From NCBI GenBank assembly GCA_017643025.1, contig JAEPOG010000004.1, positions 544,141 through 608,140 on the forward strand: DNA of 64,000 bases, read 5' to 3'. Positions 1 through 8,888 of the stretch are shown here, in pieces (the stretch's first letter is position 1; each line of letters begins with the position of its first letter). The position numbers and the translations under genes are program-made. The notes beneath the pieces are model-generated. The model did no database searches, was not told where the DNA came from, and was given only the letters and a program-made list of their open reading frames with translations. Source of the stretch: Rhizobiaceae bacterium (lineage in GTDB: Bacteria > Pseudomonadota > Alphaproteobacteria > Rhizobiales > Rhizobiaceae).

Positions 1-1126
1 GGCGCGACAACGGCTTCGGCGCGCCCTCGGTGGTCAGGTAGGTACGCCCCAGCGTCATCGCCGCTTCGTTGTCGGAATCCATGATGATCATATGCGCGAA
101 CAGCGTCATGTTCGGGCCGATCGCCTCGGGATTGCCCGCATAGAACATCGGCTCGTCCATCCATGAGGGGCTGAAGCGAGCGCCAACCGAGTAGCCACAG
201 GCATTGAGCCGGTGCCGGGTAAGACCCCTCGCCTCCATGACCTTGGCATGCGCCTCGAACACGTCGCCGAACGTGTTGCCGGGCGTCATGACCTTCTCGA
301 CCGACTGTAATGCCTCCAGCGCGCCGTCGTAGAGCTCCTGGTGGCGCTTGGAGACCTTGCCTACCAGAACCGTGCGCATCATCGGCGCATGATAGTGATG
401 AAAGGCACCGGCCCATTCGAGCGTCAGCTGGTCGTTCTTGTTCAGCTTGCGGCGTCCCGCCTTGTAGCGGCAAAGCAGCGCGTCGGCGCCCGACCCGATG
501 ATGAACTCGTTCGCCGGGTAGTCGCCGCCGCCAGCAAAAATCGCGCCCTGCATGGCCGCCAGAATCTCGCCCTCGTCGCCACCTTGCTTGATCAGCGGCA
601 GCGCCGCCGTCAACGCCTCGTCGGAAAGCGCCGCGGCGCGTTCCGCCTTCTTGATTTCCGCCGGGCTCTTGACCAGCCGCAGATGCCCGACCAGCCCCGA
701 TATGTCGACGATGGTGCCGAACGTCTTCAGCTGCTCGTCCACCAGCTGGCCGTTGCGCGCGGTCAGACCGTGCGTGTCGTACTCGACGCCGATACGGCAG
801 CCGAGAAGGTCGAGGTCGTTGAGCAGATTGCGCAGCTCGACGGCCGGGTTGGCGCTGTCGCGGTCGGTCCAAAGGGTGATGTTTTCGATGGTCGACGTAT
901 GCCGCGCCTGCCGCATGTCGGCCGAGCGCGTGAGAAGCACCATCGAGCCGTCGGCCTTCACCGTCAGGCACTGGAAAAAGCAGTAGCCGAATGTGTCATA
1001 GCCGGTCAGCCAGTACATGCTCTCCTGCGCGAACAGCAGCACGGCGTCGAGCTTCTGCTCGGCCATTTCCATGATCAGACGGTCCTTGCGCGCGTCGAAT
1101 TCGGCGCGCTCGAAATGCAGGGCCAT
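1..1126 (-). CDS. M24 (pita-bread) family hydrolase, creatinase/ectoine-hydrolase-like, 3' end outside window
   Basis: The reading frame is open from an ATG at 1126 to the window edge, about 375 codons, so the C-terminus is missing. It has the two-domain layout of creatinase/aminopeptidase P proteins: an N-terminal domain to about residue 140 and a pita-bread domain after it. The usual metal ligands of M24 peptidases are not seen. The DxG...SDxTR region reads LEWAGAFHHYHAPMMRT (around residue 235) and the GHGIG region reads GYSVG (around residue 310). Creatinase and ectoine hydrolase (DoeA) are known metal-free members with similar replacements, so I infer a C-N hydrolase rather than a metalloaminopeptidase; the substrate is unknown. 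The ATG overlaps the pgeF stop codon by one base (TGATG), which implies translational coupling. Confidence 0.85.
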   Translation of the reverse strand, partial: MALHFERAEFDARKDRLIMEMAEQKLDAVLLFAQESMYWLTGYDTFGYCFFQCLTVKADGSMVLLTRSADMRQARHTSTIENITLWTDRDSANPAVELRNLLNDLDLLGCRIGVEYDTHGLTARNGQLVDEQLKTFGTIVDISGLVGHLRLVKSPAEIKKAERAAALSDEALTAALPLIKQGGDEGEILAAMQGAIFAGGGDYPANEFIIGSGADALLCRYKAGRRKLNKNDQLTLEWAGAFHHYHAPMMRTVLVGKVSKRHQELYDGALEALQSVEKVMTPGNTFGDVFEAHAKVMEARGLTRHRLNACGYSVGARFSPSWMDEPMFYAGNPEAIGPNMTLFAHMIIMDSDNEAAMTLGRTYLTTEGAPKPLSR

Positions 1127-1920
1127 CAATTGTCCTCCAGAATGATTGCCGACATCTGCCGCCCGTAATCCGGTTCCGACCGGTGAACGGAGCGGCGATA
1201 GGAATAGAAATTTTCCTCCTCTCGATAGGTACAGCGTCCAAGGGCCGATGCCTCCACACCGGCCCGGTTGAGTCGTTCGACTGTATAGGCCTCGAGGTCG
1301 AACATGTGCCTGCCCTCGGTCGCCGAAGGCACGAAATACGCACTCGATCCCGGCTCAACCGCGACAAAGCGTTCGCGGAACTCCGGGCCGACCTCATAGC
1401 TGGCCTGACTTATCGACGGCCCGAGCACGGCCTTGATCCGCTCGCGGCGGGCACCAAGGCGCTCCATCGCCTCGATGGTAGCTTCGAGCACGCCGCCCAG
1501 CGCGCCCTTCCACCCGGCGTGAGCCGCGCCGATGACCCGCGCTAGCGGATCGGAAAAGAGCACAGGACCGCAATCGGCGGTCAGCACGCCCAGCGCCAAT
1601 CCGGGTCGGTCCGTCGCCATCGCGTCGGCCTTGGGCCGGTCGCCGGGAAACGGCCCGTCCACCACCAAGGCGTCGGCGGAATGAACCTGGTGAACCGTAA
1701 CGATTCGTGATTGTTCGGTACCCAGCGATCTTGCGATGCGCCGCCTGTTTTCGGCCACGTGGTCGGCCCGGTCGTTCGACCCCTGGCCGGCGTTGAGACC
1801 GCGATAAATGCCTTCGGAAACGCCGCCCGCGCGGGTGAAAAAGCCATGCTGGATGCCCGATTGGGCATGACCATCCAGCACCGGGGACCGGATAGGCTCC
1901 GGTCGAACAGTTTCAAGCAT
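1126..1920 (-). CDS. pgeF: YfiH/PgeF family protein (laccase domain, purine nucleoside phosphorylase type)
   Basis: A 264-residue protein of the DUF152/laccase-domain family. Characterised members are Zn enzymes acting on purine nucleosides, and E. coli YfiH also hydrolyses misincorporated L-Ser in peptidoglycan precursors. Diagnostic motifs are present: HQVHS (about residues 77-81), LTADCGPV (Cys about 117) and AAHAGWKG (His about 134). These supply the His/Cys/His zinc site. I chose the ATG at 1920 because GAGG lies 7 bases upstream; the frame can be extended to a GTG at 1995 with no ribosome binding site. It sits between midA and the M24 gene in a tight lgt-midA-pgeF-M24 run on the minus strand. 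Confidence 0.92.
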   Translation of the reverse strand: MLETVRPEPIRSPVLDGHAQSGIQHGFFTRAGGVSEGIYRGLNAGQGSNDRADHVAENRRRIARSLGTEQSRIVTVHQVHSADALVVDGPFPGDRPKADAMATDRPGLALGVLTADCGPVLFSDPLARVIGAAHAGWKGALGGVLEATIEAMERLGARRERIKAVLGPSISQASYEVGPEFRERFVAVEPGSSAYFVPSATEGRHMFDLEAYTVERLNRAGVEASALGRCTYREEENFYSYRRSVHRSEPDYGRQMSAIILEDN

Positions 1921-2017
1921 TGGCCGCCTCTGTCCCTTCAGCGACTCGCCTGCCGGGGCTGGCGACCCACTGCCTTGGCTGCGCTCAATCGGCACGGATG
2001 GTGAGGCAGGGCCGGGG

Positions 2018-3100
2018 TCAAGTCAATCCGCTGGCGTCCGGCGCCGGCGGCGACGTTACGGCAAGCACTTTGAACAGTTCGCCCATCTGGTCGGGCGCTG
2101 CCAGCCGCTCGACTGCCTCGCGGATCGTCTGCCGCCCCGCCTCGTCCAGCGCCGCGCCCAACCGCCCGGCACGCTCCAGCAGGCCCTGATCGAGCAGGAA
2201 TTTCCCCTGTGACGTCAATTCCGCCTGGAGATCGTACCGTTCGGCAACCGCCCTCAGGCGGGCGAAATCAACATGGGCGGTGATATCGGCCTCGCCCGGA
2301 TGCGCCAGCACGTCGTCATATTTGTGCTCACGCAACGCCTGCAGCGTGTCGCCCACCGCTGGCTCGAGATAGCCGTAGTCGATGAACAGGCCAGCGCCCC
2401 CGCTGCCGGCAACGCGCGCACAGATTGCCTCCATCATTGCCTCGCGCACCGGCGCCAGTTCGACGATCGCGCCCTCGCCGGCTGTTGCAGCGTCAGGCGG
2501 CAGCAGCGCGGTATCGATACCGGACGCCCCCGCGAGGAACACGAGCTCCTCTTGCTTGCCCAGCCCAACGACCCGCTCCCGCCATCCCTGCGCGGTCTTC
2601 ACGAACTGGCGGATCGGAACGGCATCGAACAATTCGTTGCCGACAATGAATGGCGGTCCGTCCGGCAGGCTCTCGACGCTGTCATGCCACGAAAATTCGA
2701 TGCCGGCGCCCGCCAGCGTTTCCTGCTGGACTTTCCGAAGTCTCTCGCTGGTTTCGATCAGGGCAAAGCGCGCAGCCTCGCAAAAAGCCGGATCGATCTG
2801 CCGGAAGGTCCGCGCCATGTCGCGCATCATCGTTCCGCGGCCGGGCCCGATCTCCGCTATCACGGCGTCCTTTGGCGTTCCCGCATCTTTCCAGCGAGAA
2901 TAGAGCCAGACCGCGACCAGTTCGCCGAACATCTGGCTGATCTCGGGCGCGGTGACGAAGTCGCCTGCCCGCCCGAACGGTTCGCGTGTCGTGTAGTAAC
3001 CTGCCCTCGGGTCGAACAGGCACATGACCATGTAGTCTGCGACGCTCATCGGCCCGGAGGCCGCGATCAGCTCCGCGATGCGGCGCTCAAGCTCGGTCAT
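2018..3100 (-). CDS. midA: SAM-dependent methyltransferase, MidA/NDUFAF7 family
   Basis: A 360-residue class I methyltransferase of the DUF185 family. Eukaryotic NDUFAF7/MidA dimethylates an arginine of the NDUFS2 subunit during complex I assembly; the bacterial role is inferred to be similar. The N-terminus has the family segment ending FDPRAGYYT (residues 29-37), then [15 protein letters not shown] (46-60), and the SAM-binding loop EIGPGRGTM at 83-91. A later NELFDAVP segment matches the family. The gene overlaps the 3' end of lgt by 14 bases. Confidence 0.93.
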   Translation of the reverse strand: MTELERRIAELIAASGPMSVADYMVMCLFDPRAGYYTTREPFGRAGDFVTAPEISQMFGELVAVWLYSRWKDAGTPKDAVIAEIGPGRGTMMRDMARTFRQIDPAFCEAARFALIETSERLRKVQQETLAGAGIEFSWHDSVESLPDGPPFIVGNELFDAVPIRQFVKTAQGWRERVVGLGKQEELVFLAGASGIDTALLPPDAATAGEGAIVELAPVREAMMEAICARVAGSGGAGLFIDYGYLEPAVGDTLQALREHKYDDVLAHPGEADITAHVDFARLRAVAERYDLQAELTSQGKFLLDQGLLERAGRLGAALDEAGRQTIREAVERLAAPDQMGELFKVLAVTSPPAPDASGLT

Positions 3101-3941
3101 TGGCCTCGGCTGGCGCGGCCGCCGGCCGAGCCGTAGCCATCGCCCAAATGCCGGCCAACACCATGGGCAGAGACAGAACCATGCCCATGGTCAGCCAGTC
3201 GCCTACCAGGTAGCCGATATGGGCATCCGGCTCGCGGAAGAACTCGACGAAGATGCGCACCAGCCCGTAGCCGGCGATGAAAGCTCCGCCGATGAACTTC
3301 GGCGTTTTCAGCCGGCCGCGCGACCAGATGAACCAGGCGAGCACCGCAAACAGCACTGCGCCTTCCAGAAGCGCCTCGTAGAGCTGGCTCGGATGGCGCG
3401 AGAACGGCCCGCCATTGGGGAAAACGAATGCCCAGGGAACGTCGCTGACGCGTCCCCACAGCTCGGAATTGATGAAGTTGGCGCAGCGCACCAGCCCGAG
3501 CCCGACGGGAACGCCGGCGGCGATGACGTCGAACAGGCTCCATGTGTTGATGCCACGACGGCGCGAGAAGACGATCATTGCGAGAATGACCCCGAGCAAC
3601 CCTCCGTGGAACGACATGCCGCCCTCCCACACGCTGAATATCGCCAGCGGCTCCGCGATGTAGCGCGGCAGATCGTAGAACAGGATGTAGCCGACTCGCC
3701 CGCCGGCGACGATGCCGACCGCCGCCCAGATGAGAAAGTCATCGATGTCGGCGGGTGTCATTGCCGGTTTGTTGTGCGCCCAAAGTCGCGGCGTCGCGGC
3801 CAGCCGGCGCGAATACCACCAGCCGAACAGGATACCGACGACATAGCCCAGGCCGTACCAGCGGATTGCGAACGGACCCATCTGGAAAATGATCGGGTCG
3901 ATCTCCGGAAAGGCGAGCGCGGCAAAGATGAATTCAGGCAT
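3087..3941 (-). CDS. lgt: Prolipoprotein diacylglyceryl transferase
   Basis: A 284-residue inner-membrane enzyme that transfers diacylglycerol from phosphatidylglycerol to the lipobox cysteine of prolipoproteins, the first step of lipoprotein maturation. Visible signature elements are FHGGLLG (His about 112), the Lgt signature [17 protein letters not shown] (about 147-163, with the essential Arg and Asn), HPSQLYE (183-189) and [11 protein letters not shown] near 229. About seven hydrophobic segments fit the known topology. Its end overlaps midA by 14 bases. Confidence 0.97.
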   Translation of the reverse strand: MPEFIFAALAFPEIDPIIFQMGPFAIRWYGLGYVVGILFGWWYSRRLAATPRLWAHNKPAMTPADIDDFLIWAAVGIVAGGRVGYILFYDLPRYIAEPLAIFSVWEGGMSFHGGLLGVILAMIVFSRRRGINTWSLFDVIAAGVPVGLGLVRCANFINSELWGRVSDVPWAFVFPNGGPFSRHPSQLYEALLEGAVLFAVLAWFIWSRGRLKTPKFIGGAFIAGYGLVRIFVEFFREPDAHIGYLVGDWLTMGMVLSLPMVLAGIWAMATARPAAAPAEANDRA

Positions 3942-4082
3942 CGGATTGACCCGGTGGGCGAAGCGCGCGGACCATGCGCGGGCCGCATGACGAGGTCAAG
4001 GCGGGCGGAGTCCCCTTCGTCGCACCGCCTTGCATTCGCCCCTTCCTGCCACTACGTCACATCGATCACAGGGGCGAATGCC

Positions 4083-4391
4083 ATGCAGACCGGACAGAAC
4101 CGCATACTCGACGAACTGGCCAAGCTGATGACCGACGCCGCAGGCGCCGCGCAGGGCGTGCGCCGCGAGGTCGAACAGGCCTTCCGCGCCCAAGCCGAAC
4201 GCGTCCTGAATTCGATGGACGTTGTCCAGCGCGAGGAGTTCGAGGCGGTGAAGGATATGGCCGCCAAGGCGCGGGCCGAAAACGAGCGGCTTTCAGCGCG
4301 GATTGATGCCCTGGAGGCTGACGGCAAAGCCAAACCGGCCGCTGCGAAAGCAAAACCTGCCTCCGGCACAAAGCGCTCAGCAAAAAAATAG
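4083..4391 (+). CDS. ubiK: UbiK/BMFP family accessory protein
   Basis: A 102-residue protein of the YqiC/BMFP family. UbiK assists ubiquinone biosynthesis and Brucella BMFP has membrane-fusogenic activity. It begins MQTGQNRILDELAKLM, followed by a long amphipathic helix and a predicted coiled coil (about residues 45-80, with REEFEAVKDMAAKARAENE). It ends in a Lys/Ala/Pro-rich tail typical of alphaproteobacterial copies. A longer frame begins upstream at 3078 but is antisense to lgt. The ATG at 4083 fits the family start. It is divergent from lgt. Confidence 0.85.
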   Translation: MQTGQNRILDELAKLMTDAAGAAQGVRREVEQAFRAQAERVLNSMDVVQREEFEAVKDMAAKARAENERLSARIDALEADGKAKPAAAKAKPASGTKRSAKK

Positions 4392-4704
4392 CCACTCTTT
4401 TCCACAGGGCGCGGCCGCGAAAAGTGCTTTAGCGAGAGTCGCTTGGCATTGCCTCGCGAGTTGAGCCGGCTGAACCTATCCACACTTCAAAAGCGGTCGC
4501 GCGAAAAAGGGGCTTCTCACGCGACTCTGCTTCAATAGACTGAATTTGCTACGTGATTCGTTTCGCACTTCTGAGCCGGACAGCGGTGGGCCGGCACGGT
4601 AATGCGTTTTCTCTCCATGGCCCTCGCCCGTCGTCGGGTGGTTCGTCGCGTGTGTCTCAACAGGACGATCGGGGCTCGTCCGAACGACGGAGAATATTTG
4701 CCTG
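4392..4704. other. Intergenic region, no gene seen
   Basis: These 313 bases between ubiK and the ybjN-like gene hold no frame with protein-like composition on either strand. It must contain the promoter for the ybjN-csaA pair, but I cannot define -35 and -10 boxes with confidence. Two isolated DnaA-box-like 9-mers (4398-4406 and 4476-4484) are probably chance. Confidence 0.5.
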
Positions 4705-5205
4705 ATGGAACTCCTTGAACTCGACATCGCCCGCGAACTGCATCCAGTCGATGTCATCGAGCATGTCGCCAACACCAACGACTGGGCATTCGAGCGCACC
4801 GCGGACGACGAGATCGCCATCTCGGTGGCCGGAACATGGGCCGACTATCACGTTTCGATTTCGTGGATGGAAGACTTCGAGGCGCTGCACCTTGCCTGCG
4901 CTTTCGACCTGAAGGTCGCCGAGAACCGGACGCTCGAAGTCATGCGCCTGCTGTCCGTCATCAACGAGCAGATGCTGTTCGGCCATTTCGATCTTTGGGA
5001 GCAGGAAGGCGCCATCATGTTCCGCCATTCGCTGCTGCTGTCGGGCGGCGCGGAACCCACCAGCGCCCAGGTCGAGGTGATGCTGCACAGCGCGCTCGAG
5101 GCCTGCGAATGCTACTTCCAGGCGTTCCAGCTCGTTGTCTGGTCGGGCTCGACAGCGCGTGACGCGCTCGCCAACGTGCTTTTCGAGACGCACGGCAACG
5201 CCTGA
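4705..5205 (+). CDS. YbjN domain-containing protein
   Basis: A 166-residue acidic, soluble protein of the YbjN family, whose fold resembles type III secretion chaperones; the biochemical role is unknown. E. coli YbjN affects motility and stress phenotypes. Family hallmarks are the early NDWAFER segment, the [10 protein letters not shown] strand pair, the central DLKVAENR and [14 protein letters not shown] segments, and the MFRHSLLL strand. It lies just upstream of csaA, with only 2 bases between stop and start, so the two are probably cotranscribed. Confidence 0.88.
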   Translation: MELLELDIARELHPVDVIEHVANTNDWAFERTADDEIAISVAGTWADYHVSISWMEDFEALHLACAFDLKVAENRTLEVMRLLSVINEQMLFGHFDLWEQEGAIMFRHSLLLSGGAEPTSAQVEVMLHSALEACECYFQAFQLVVWSGSTARDALANVLFETHGNA

Positions 5206-5207
5206 GC

Positions 5208-5567
5208 ATGTCTTCCGGTGGTAATATCAGGCCGGAGATTGCCTTCCCGGATTTCGACAAGGTCGATATCCGGGCCGGCACGATCGTCGAGGCCGAACCT
5301 TATCCGGAAGCGCGCAAGCCCGCGATCAAGCTGAAGATCGATTTCGGCCCCGCGATCGGGGTCAAGAAATCCTCCGCCCAGATCACCAAATACTACGAGC
5401 CGGCGGAGTTGGTCGGCCGCCAGGTTATGGCCGTCGTCAACTTCCCGCCGCGCCAGATCGGCAAGTTCATGTCCGAGGTGCTGACGCTCGGCTTTCCGGA
5501 CGAGGACGGCGACGTTGTTCTTGCGGCCATCGAACGCAGGGTGCCCGACGGCGGCAAGCTCTTCTAG
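5208..5567 (+). CDS. csaA: CsaA-type tRNA-binding protein
   Basis: A 119-residue protein consisting of one tRNA-binding OB-fold domain, as in CsaA and the C-terminus of methionyl-tRNA synthetase. Characterised CsaA is a dimeric export-related chaperone that binds tRNA. The sequence shows [46 protein letters not shown] and the end segment [12 protein letters not shown], all typical. Its length equals the family norm. The start lies 2 bases after the ybjN-like stop codon. Confidence 0.93.
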   Translation: MSSGGNIRPEIAFPDFDKVDIRAGTIVEAEPYPEARKPAIKLKIDFGPAIGVKKSSAQITKYYEPAELVGRQVMAVVNFPPRQIGKFMSEVLTLGFPDEDGDVVLAAIERRVPDGGKLF

Positions 5568-5600
5568 CAGCGGCTTGGTCTGTTCACGCGGGGAAACGAA

Positions 5601-5939
5601 ATGCCCGCCATTGCCACCACCTACCTCACCTTCGCAGCGGCAGCTGTCGCCGAGATCGCAGGCTGCTTCGCGTTCTGGGCCTGGCTTCGCAACGGCCAGT
5701 CCGTCTGGTGGCTGGTGCCGGGGATCGCCGCGCTTGTTCTTTTCGCCTGGCTGCTGACGCTGACGCCAAGCGCCTTCGCAGGCCGCGCCTACGCAGCCTA
5801 TGGCGGCATCTACATCGCGGCGTCGCTGCTATGGCTCTGGCTGGCGGAAGAACAGCGGCCGGATTTCTGGGATATGACAGGCGGAGCACTCGCAATCGCC
5901 GCGGCCGGTCTCATTCTGTTCGCTCCCCGCGCCGGGTAG
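5601..5939 (+). CDS. YnfA family (UPF0060) small membrane protein
   Basis: A 112-residue protein with four predicted membrane helices, matching the YnfA/UPF0060 family, which is distantly related to small multidrug-resistance transporters. Visible helices are near residues 6-26, 34-52, 62-84 and 90-107. Family features are [13 protein letters not shown], the [20 protein letters not shown] segment and the [19 protein letters not shown] end. The substrate is not established. It is 33 bases downstream of csaA and may share its transcript. Confidence 0.9.
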   Translation: MPAIATTYLTFAAAAVAEIAGCFAFWAWLRNGQSVWWLVPGIAALVLFAWLLTLTPSAFAGRAYAAYGGIYIAASLLWLWLAEEQRPDFWDMTGGALAIAAAGLILFAPRAG

Positions 5940-5942
5940 GAG

Positions 5943-7358
5943 CTAAGCAGGCACCCTGACGACAGCTCTCAGGCCACCCAGCGGACTGTCCTCGAGCGTG
6001 ATGTCGCCACCATGACTGCGCGCGATGTCTCGCGCAATCGCCAGGCCGAGCCCGGTACCGCTCGCGTCCTGATTGCGCGCCTCGTCCAGCCTGACAAACG
6101 GGCGGAAGACCTCCTCCCGCTTCTCCGGTGGAATGCCCGGCCCGTCATCATCGATCGTGACCGTCAACATGCCCGTCCCGTGCAGCGCCGACACCTCGAC
6201 CTGCTTGCCGTGTCGGAAGGCGTTCGAAAGCAGGTTGGTGAGCAGGCGGCGGAATGCGTTCGGCCTCACATGCACCTCGCCTGGCCCGGCAAGTTCGGTC
6301 TTTAGCTTGCGCTTGCGCAACTTGGCCTCTTTGCGCGCCTTGTCGAGGAACTCGGCCATGTCGAGGCTGCCCGTGTCCTCGGCGGCCTCGCCGCGTGCGA
6401 AAGAAAGATAGCCTTCCAGCATCGACTGCATGTCGTCGATGTCCTGATTGAGCGGCCCGATGTCGAACTTGGAACCGACCAGCGCGAGCTGCAGCCGGAA
6501 CCGGGTCAGCACCGTCCTGAGATCGTGGCTGATACCGGTGAGCATTGCAGTGCGCTGTTCGATTTGGCGTTCGATGCGCTCGCGCATCTGGATGAAGGAG
6601 CGCCCGGCGAGCCGCACCTCCTGCGCTCCCCGCGGCTCGAAGCCCTCGGGCATCGGCCGCCCCTTGCCGAAGCTTTCGGCGGCTTCGGCGAGCTTCAGGA
6701 TCGGCCTGATCTGGTTGCGCAGGAACGCAATGGCGATTGCCAGCAGAACCAGCGAGGTGCCCACCATCCACAACAGGAAGATATGGGTGTTCGACGCGTA
6801 GGCCTGGCTTCGGCGGGCGAACACCCGTAGCACTTGGTTCTCGAGTTGAACCCGGATCTCGACGATGTTGGAATTGCCGACGGTGTCGATCCAGAACGGC
6901 CGGTTGATCTGCTTGACGATTTCCGAACTCAGCGCCTGGTCGAGGATGGAGAAAAACGGCTTCGGGCTCGGCGCCGGCAGCGGGTCCGGCGGCAGGATGT
7001 CGATATTGAGCTCCATGCGCTCCTGGGCGATCCGAACGATCTCGCTGTATCCGTCATTGTCCGGATAGGTCTCGATCAGATCGATGACCGCCGCGATATC
7101 GCGGGTGACAGCAGCCGACAGTCGGAAGGTCACGGTCTGCCAGTGGCGTTCCATGAAGACGAAAGCGATCACCGACTGCAGGAGCAGCATTGGTGCGATC
7201 ACGATGATCAGCGAACGGGCATAGAGGCGCTGCGGCAGGTAGCGGCCGACAAAAACCCTCAACCTGAGCCAAAGCGCCGATGCAAGGCTCCGCCGCTCCG
7301 GCTGATCGGTGTTGTCGCTGATCTCGGCTTCCGTCGACGCCATCGGTCCTTCCAGCAA
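5943..7358 (-). CDS. Sensor histidine kinase (EnvZ-like, two-component system)
   Basis: A 471-residue membrane kinase. Membrane helices at about 49-69 and 193-213 flank a roughly 120-residue periplasmic domain; then HAMP, an HisKA domain with the phospho-acceptor His278, and a HATPase domain with N379, the G1 box DDDGPGIP (403-410) and the G2 box GTGLGLA (434-440). The H-box reads SHDLRTVLTR, with Val where most EnvZ-type kinases have Pro. It lies 49 bases downstream of the response-regulator gene on the same strand and is its likely partner. The ligand is unknown. Confidence 0.93.
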   Translation of the reverse strand: MLEGPMASTEAEISDNTDQPERRSLASALWLRLRVFVGRYLPQRLYARSLIIVIAPMLLLQSVIAFVFMERHWQTVTFRLSAAVTRDIAAVIDLIETYPDNDGYSEIVRIAQERMELNIDILPPDPLPAPSPKPFFSILDQALSSEIVKQINRPFWIDTVGNSNIVEIRVQLENQVLRVFARRSQAYASNTHIFLLWMVGTSLVLLAIAIAFLRNQIRPILKLAEAAESFGKGRPMPEGFEPRGAQEVRLAGRSFIQMRERIERQIEQRTAMLTGISHDLRTVLTRFRLQLALVGSKFDIGPLNQDIDDMQSMLEGYLSFARGEAAEDTGSLDMAEFLDKARKEAKLRKRKLKTELAGPGEVHVRPNAFRRLLTNLLSNAFRHGKQVEVSALHGTGMLTVTIDDDGPGIPPEKREEVFRPFVRLDEARNQDASGTGLGLAIARDIARSHGGDITLEDSPLGGLRAVVRVPA

Positions 7359-7407
7359 ACCGCCCCGGCTGCGCCGCCAGCCTAGAACAAGATGGACCCG
7401 GATTGAA

Positions 7408-8112
7408 CTATTCGACGCTCAGCCTGTAACCGATGCCGCGGACCGTCTGCAGCCAGACGGGATTGGACGGGTCACGCTCGATCTTGCGCCTCAGCCGGTT
7501 GATCTGCACGTCGATCGTGCGTTCGCCCACCTCAGCTTCACCGCCGATCAGTTCGTGCCGCGGTATGGTCTCGCCGGCACGCTCGCAGAAAATGGCCAGT
7601 ATCTCTTGCTCGCGCTCGGTGAGCTTCAGTGCCTCGCCAGCGCGTTTGAGCTCGCGCCGGGCGAGCTGGAAAGAATAGGGTCCGAATACGACCTGCTCCA
7701 GCTTCGGCGCGCCCGTTGGCCCCCCGCGGCGCAGAATGTTGCTGATGCGAAGCACCAGTTCGCGCGGGTCGAACGGCTTGGGCAGATAATCGTCGGCGCC
7801 CGCAGACAGGCCGGATACGCGGTTCTCTGTCTCCGACAGGGCCGTCAGCATCAGGATAGGCACATCCTTCTGCTCGCGCAGGGCACGTGTGAGATCGACG
7901 CCGTTTTCACCCGGCATCATCACGTCGAGCACGATGAGGTCGAAGTCCAGTCCTTCCAGCCGGCGCCGCGCTTCGGCGGCGCTTGCGGCAATGCTGACAC
8001 GGTATCCCTGTTCGGCCAGGAACTGCTTCAGCAGGGTCCGGATACGGGTATCGTCATCGACGACCAGGATATGCGGTGCGTCGTCATCGGGTGTGGTCCT
8101 CTCAGCGACCAT
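7408..8112 (-). CDS. OmpR/PetR-type response regulator
   Basis: A 234-residue response regulator with an N-terminal receiver domain and a C-terminal winged helix of the OmpR class. The receiver has the acidic pocket in VVDDD (19-21), phospho-acceptor Asp63 in VLDVMMPGENG, Thr90 and Lys112. The DNA-binding domain ends with the typical RRKIE...VRGIGYRL segment. The ATG at 8112 gives the normal family length; the frame can be extended to 8244 but that overlaps the MarR gene. It resembles R. capsulatus PetR, encoded next to the MarR protein PetP and needed for cytochrome bc1 expression. That functional parallel is inference. Confidence 0.93.
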   Translation of the reverse strand: MVAERTTPDDDAPHILVVDDDTRIRTLLKQFLAEQGYRVSIAASAAEARRRLEGLDFDLIVLDVMMPGENGVDLTRALREQKDVPILMLTALSETENRVSGLSAGADDYLPKPFDPRELVLRISNILRRGGPTGAPKLEQVVFGPYSFQLARRELKRAGEALKLTEREQEILAIFCERAGETIPRHELIGGEAEVGERTIDVQINRLRRKIERDPSNPVWLQTVRGIGYRLSVE

Positions 8113-8125
8113 GTGCAGGCCTCCG

Positions 8126-8644
8126 TCAGCGTGCGTCCTTCGGCGGATTGTCGATCTGCCTCCGGAGCTCCGGATTGACCATGGCTTTGAGAAACCTCTC
8201 CACCGCGGCTCTATCCCCGGCGCCCCCCTCGCCCAATGCGTCACGGATGCGGCGGGACTGTGGCCGAGCCAGCGCGAGTGACAGCGCCTTGCCCTTCTCG
8301 GTCGCGTAGAGTTCGCGCTGGCGGCGGTCGCGCGGACCCGTGACTTGCACGATGTAGCCGGTATCGATGAGCTGCTTCAGCACGCGCGCCAGGCTTTGCT
8401 TCGTGATCTTCAGCACATCGAGCAATTCGGCAACGGTCAGTCCCGGACGGCGGTTGACGAAGTGCAGAACCCGGTGGTGCGCCCTCCCGAAACCCTGCGG
8501 GCCCAGGATCGCGTCGGGATCGGAAATGAAATCTCGATACGCGAAAAAGAGCAACTCGATGAGGGTGAAGTCGATGTCGTCGCTGTCTGTCCGGGTGGCC
8601 GGTTCAGCGGCCGCTCGGGCCTTGTCGGTCTGCTGTTTCGTCAT
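8126..8644 (-). CDS. MarR family transcriptional regulator (PetP-like)
   Basis: A 172-residue MarR-type winged-helix regulator. The core is LGRAHHRVLHFV-like helix 1 (GFGRAHHRVLHFVNRRPG), a recognition helix around ITKQSLARVLKQL, and the beta-wing RDRRQRELYAT. The order MarR-response regulator-kinase matches the petP-petR pair described for Rhodobacter capsulatus, here followed by a kinase. The stop codon is 13 bases before the response-regulator start, so the three genes form one operon. A 7-bp-arm palindrome 24 bases upstream may be its own operator. Confidence 0.92.
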   Translation of the reverse strand: MTKQQTDKARAAAEPATRTDSDDIDFTLIELLFFAYRDFISDPDAILGPQGFGRAHHRVLHFVNRRPGLTVAELLDVLKITKQSLARVLKQLIDTGYIVQVTGPRDRRQRELYATEKGKALSLALARPQSRRIRDALGEGGAGDRAAVERFLKAMVNPELRRQIDNPPKDAR

Positions 8645-8667
8645 CTGCCAATCCGCTGCGCCGGAAA

Positions 8668-8688
8668 TATGTCAGCCTTGTTGACATA
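8668..8688 (-). promoter_or_regulatory. Candidate MarR operator palindrome
   Basis: The 21 bases read TATGTCA, 7 spacer bases, TGACATA: a perfect 7-bp inverted repeat. It lies 24 bases upstream of the MarR start and about 200 bases upstream of the divergent aminotransferase. MarR proteins often autoregulate through such dyads, so I infer an autoregulatory site. No binding evidence is available from sequence alone. Confidence 0.55.
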
Positions 8689-8888
8689 AATTTACGGCAG
8701 TGGTAATTTTTGCCAAGCTTTTCGGCGAAATGCGAACGAAAAGGCAAGGCCTGAGGGTTTCGATTGGAACTTCCTTCATCGTGCCGCCTCATTCGCATAG
8801 GCTGATTTGACGGCAGCTTCGGCCTGATAGGCCGGAACCGGCGAATTTTCAAATGACAAGCGGGTTTGAACCCGTGGAGGAAATGCAG

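Noticed and set aside
341..1168. Plus-strand frames opposite the M24 gene
   Set aside because: Arg/Gln/Val-rich antisense shadow with no domain; the minus-strand frame has clear M24 homology.
4398..4484. Two DnaA-box-like 9-mers in the ubiK-ybjN gap
   Set aside because: Only two inexact copies, no AT-rich unwinding region and no dnaA, dnaN, hemE or parAB genes nearby, so no case for an origin.
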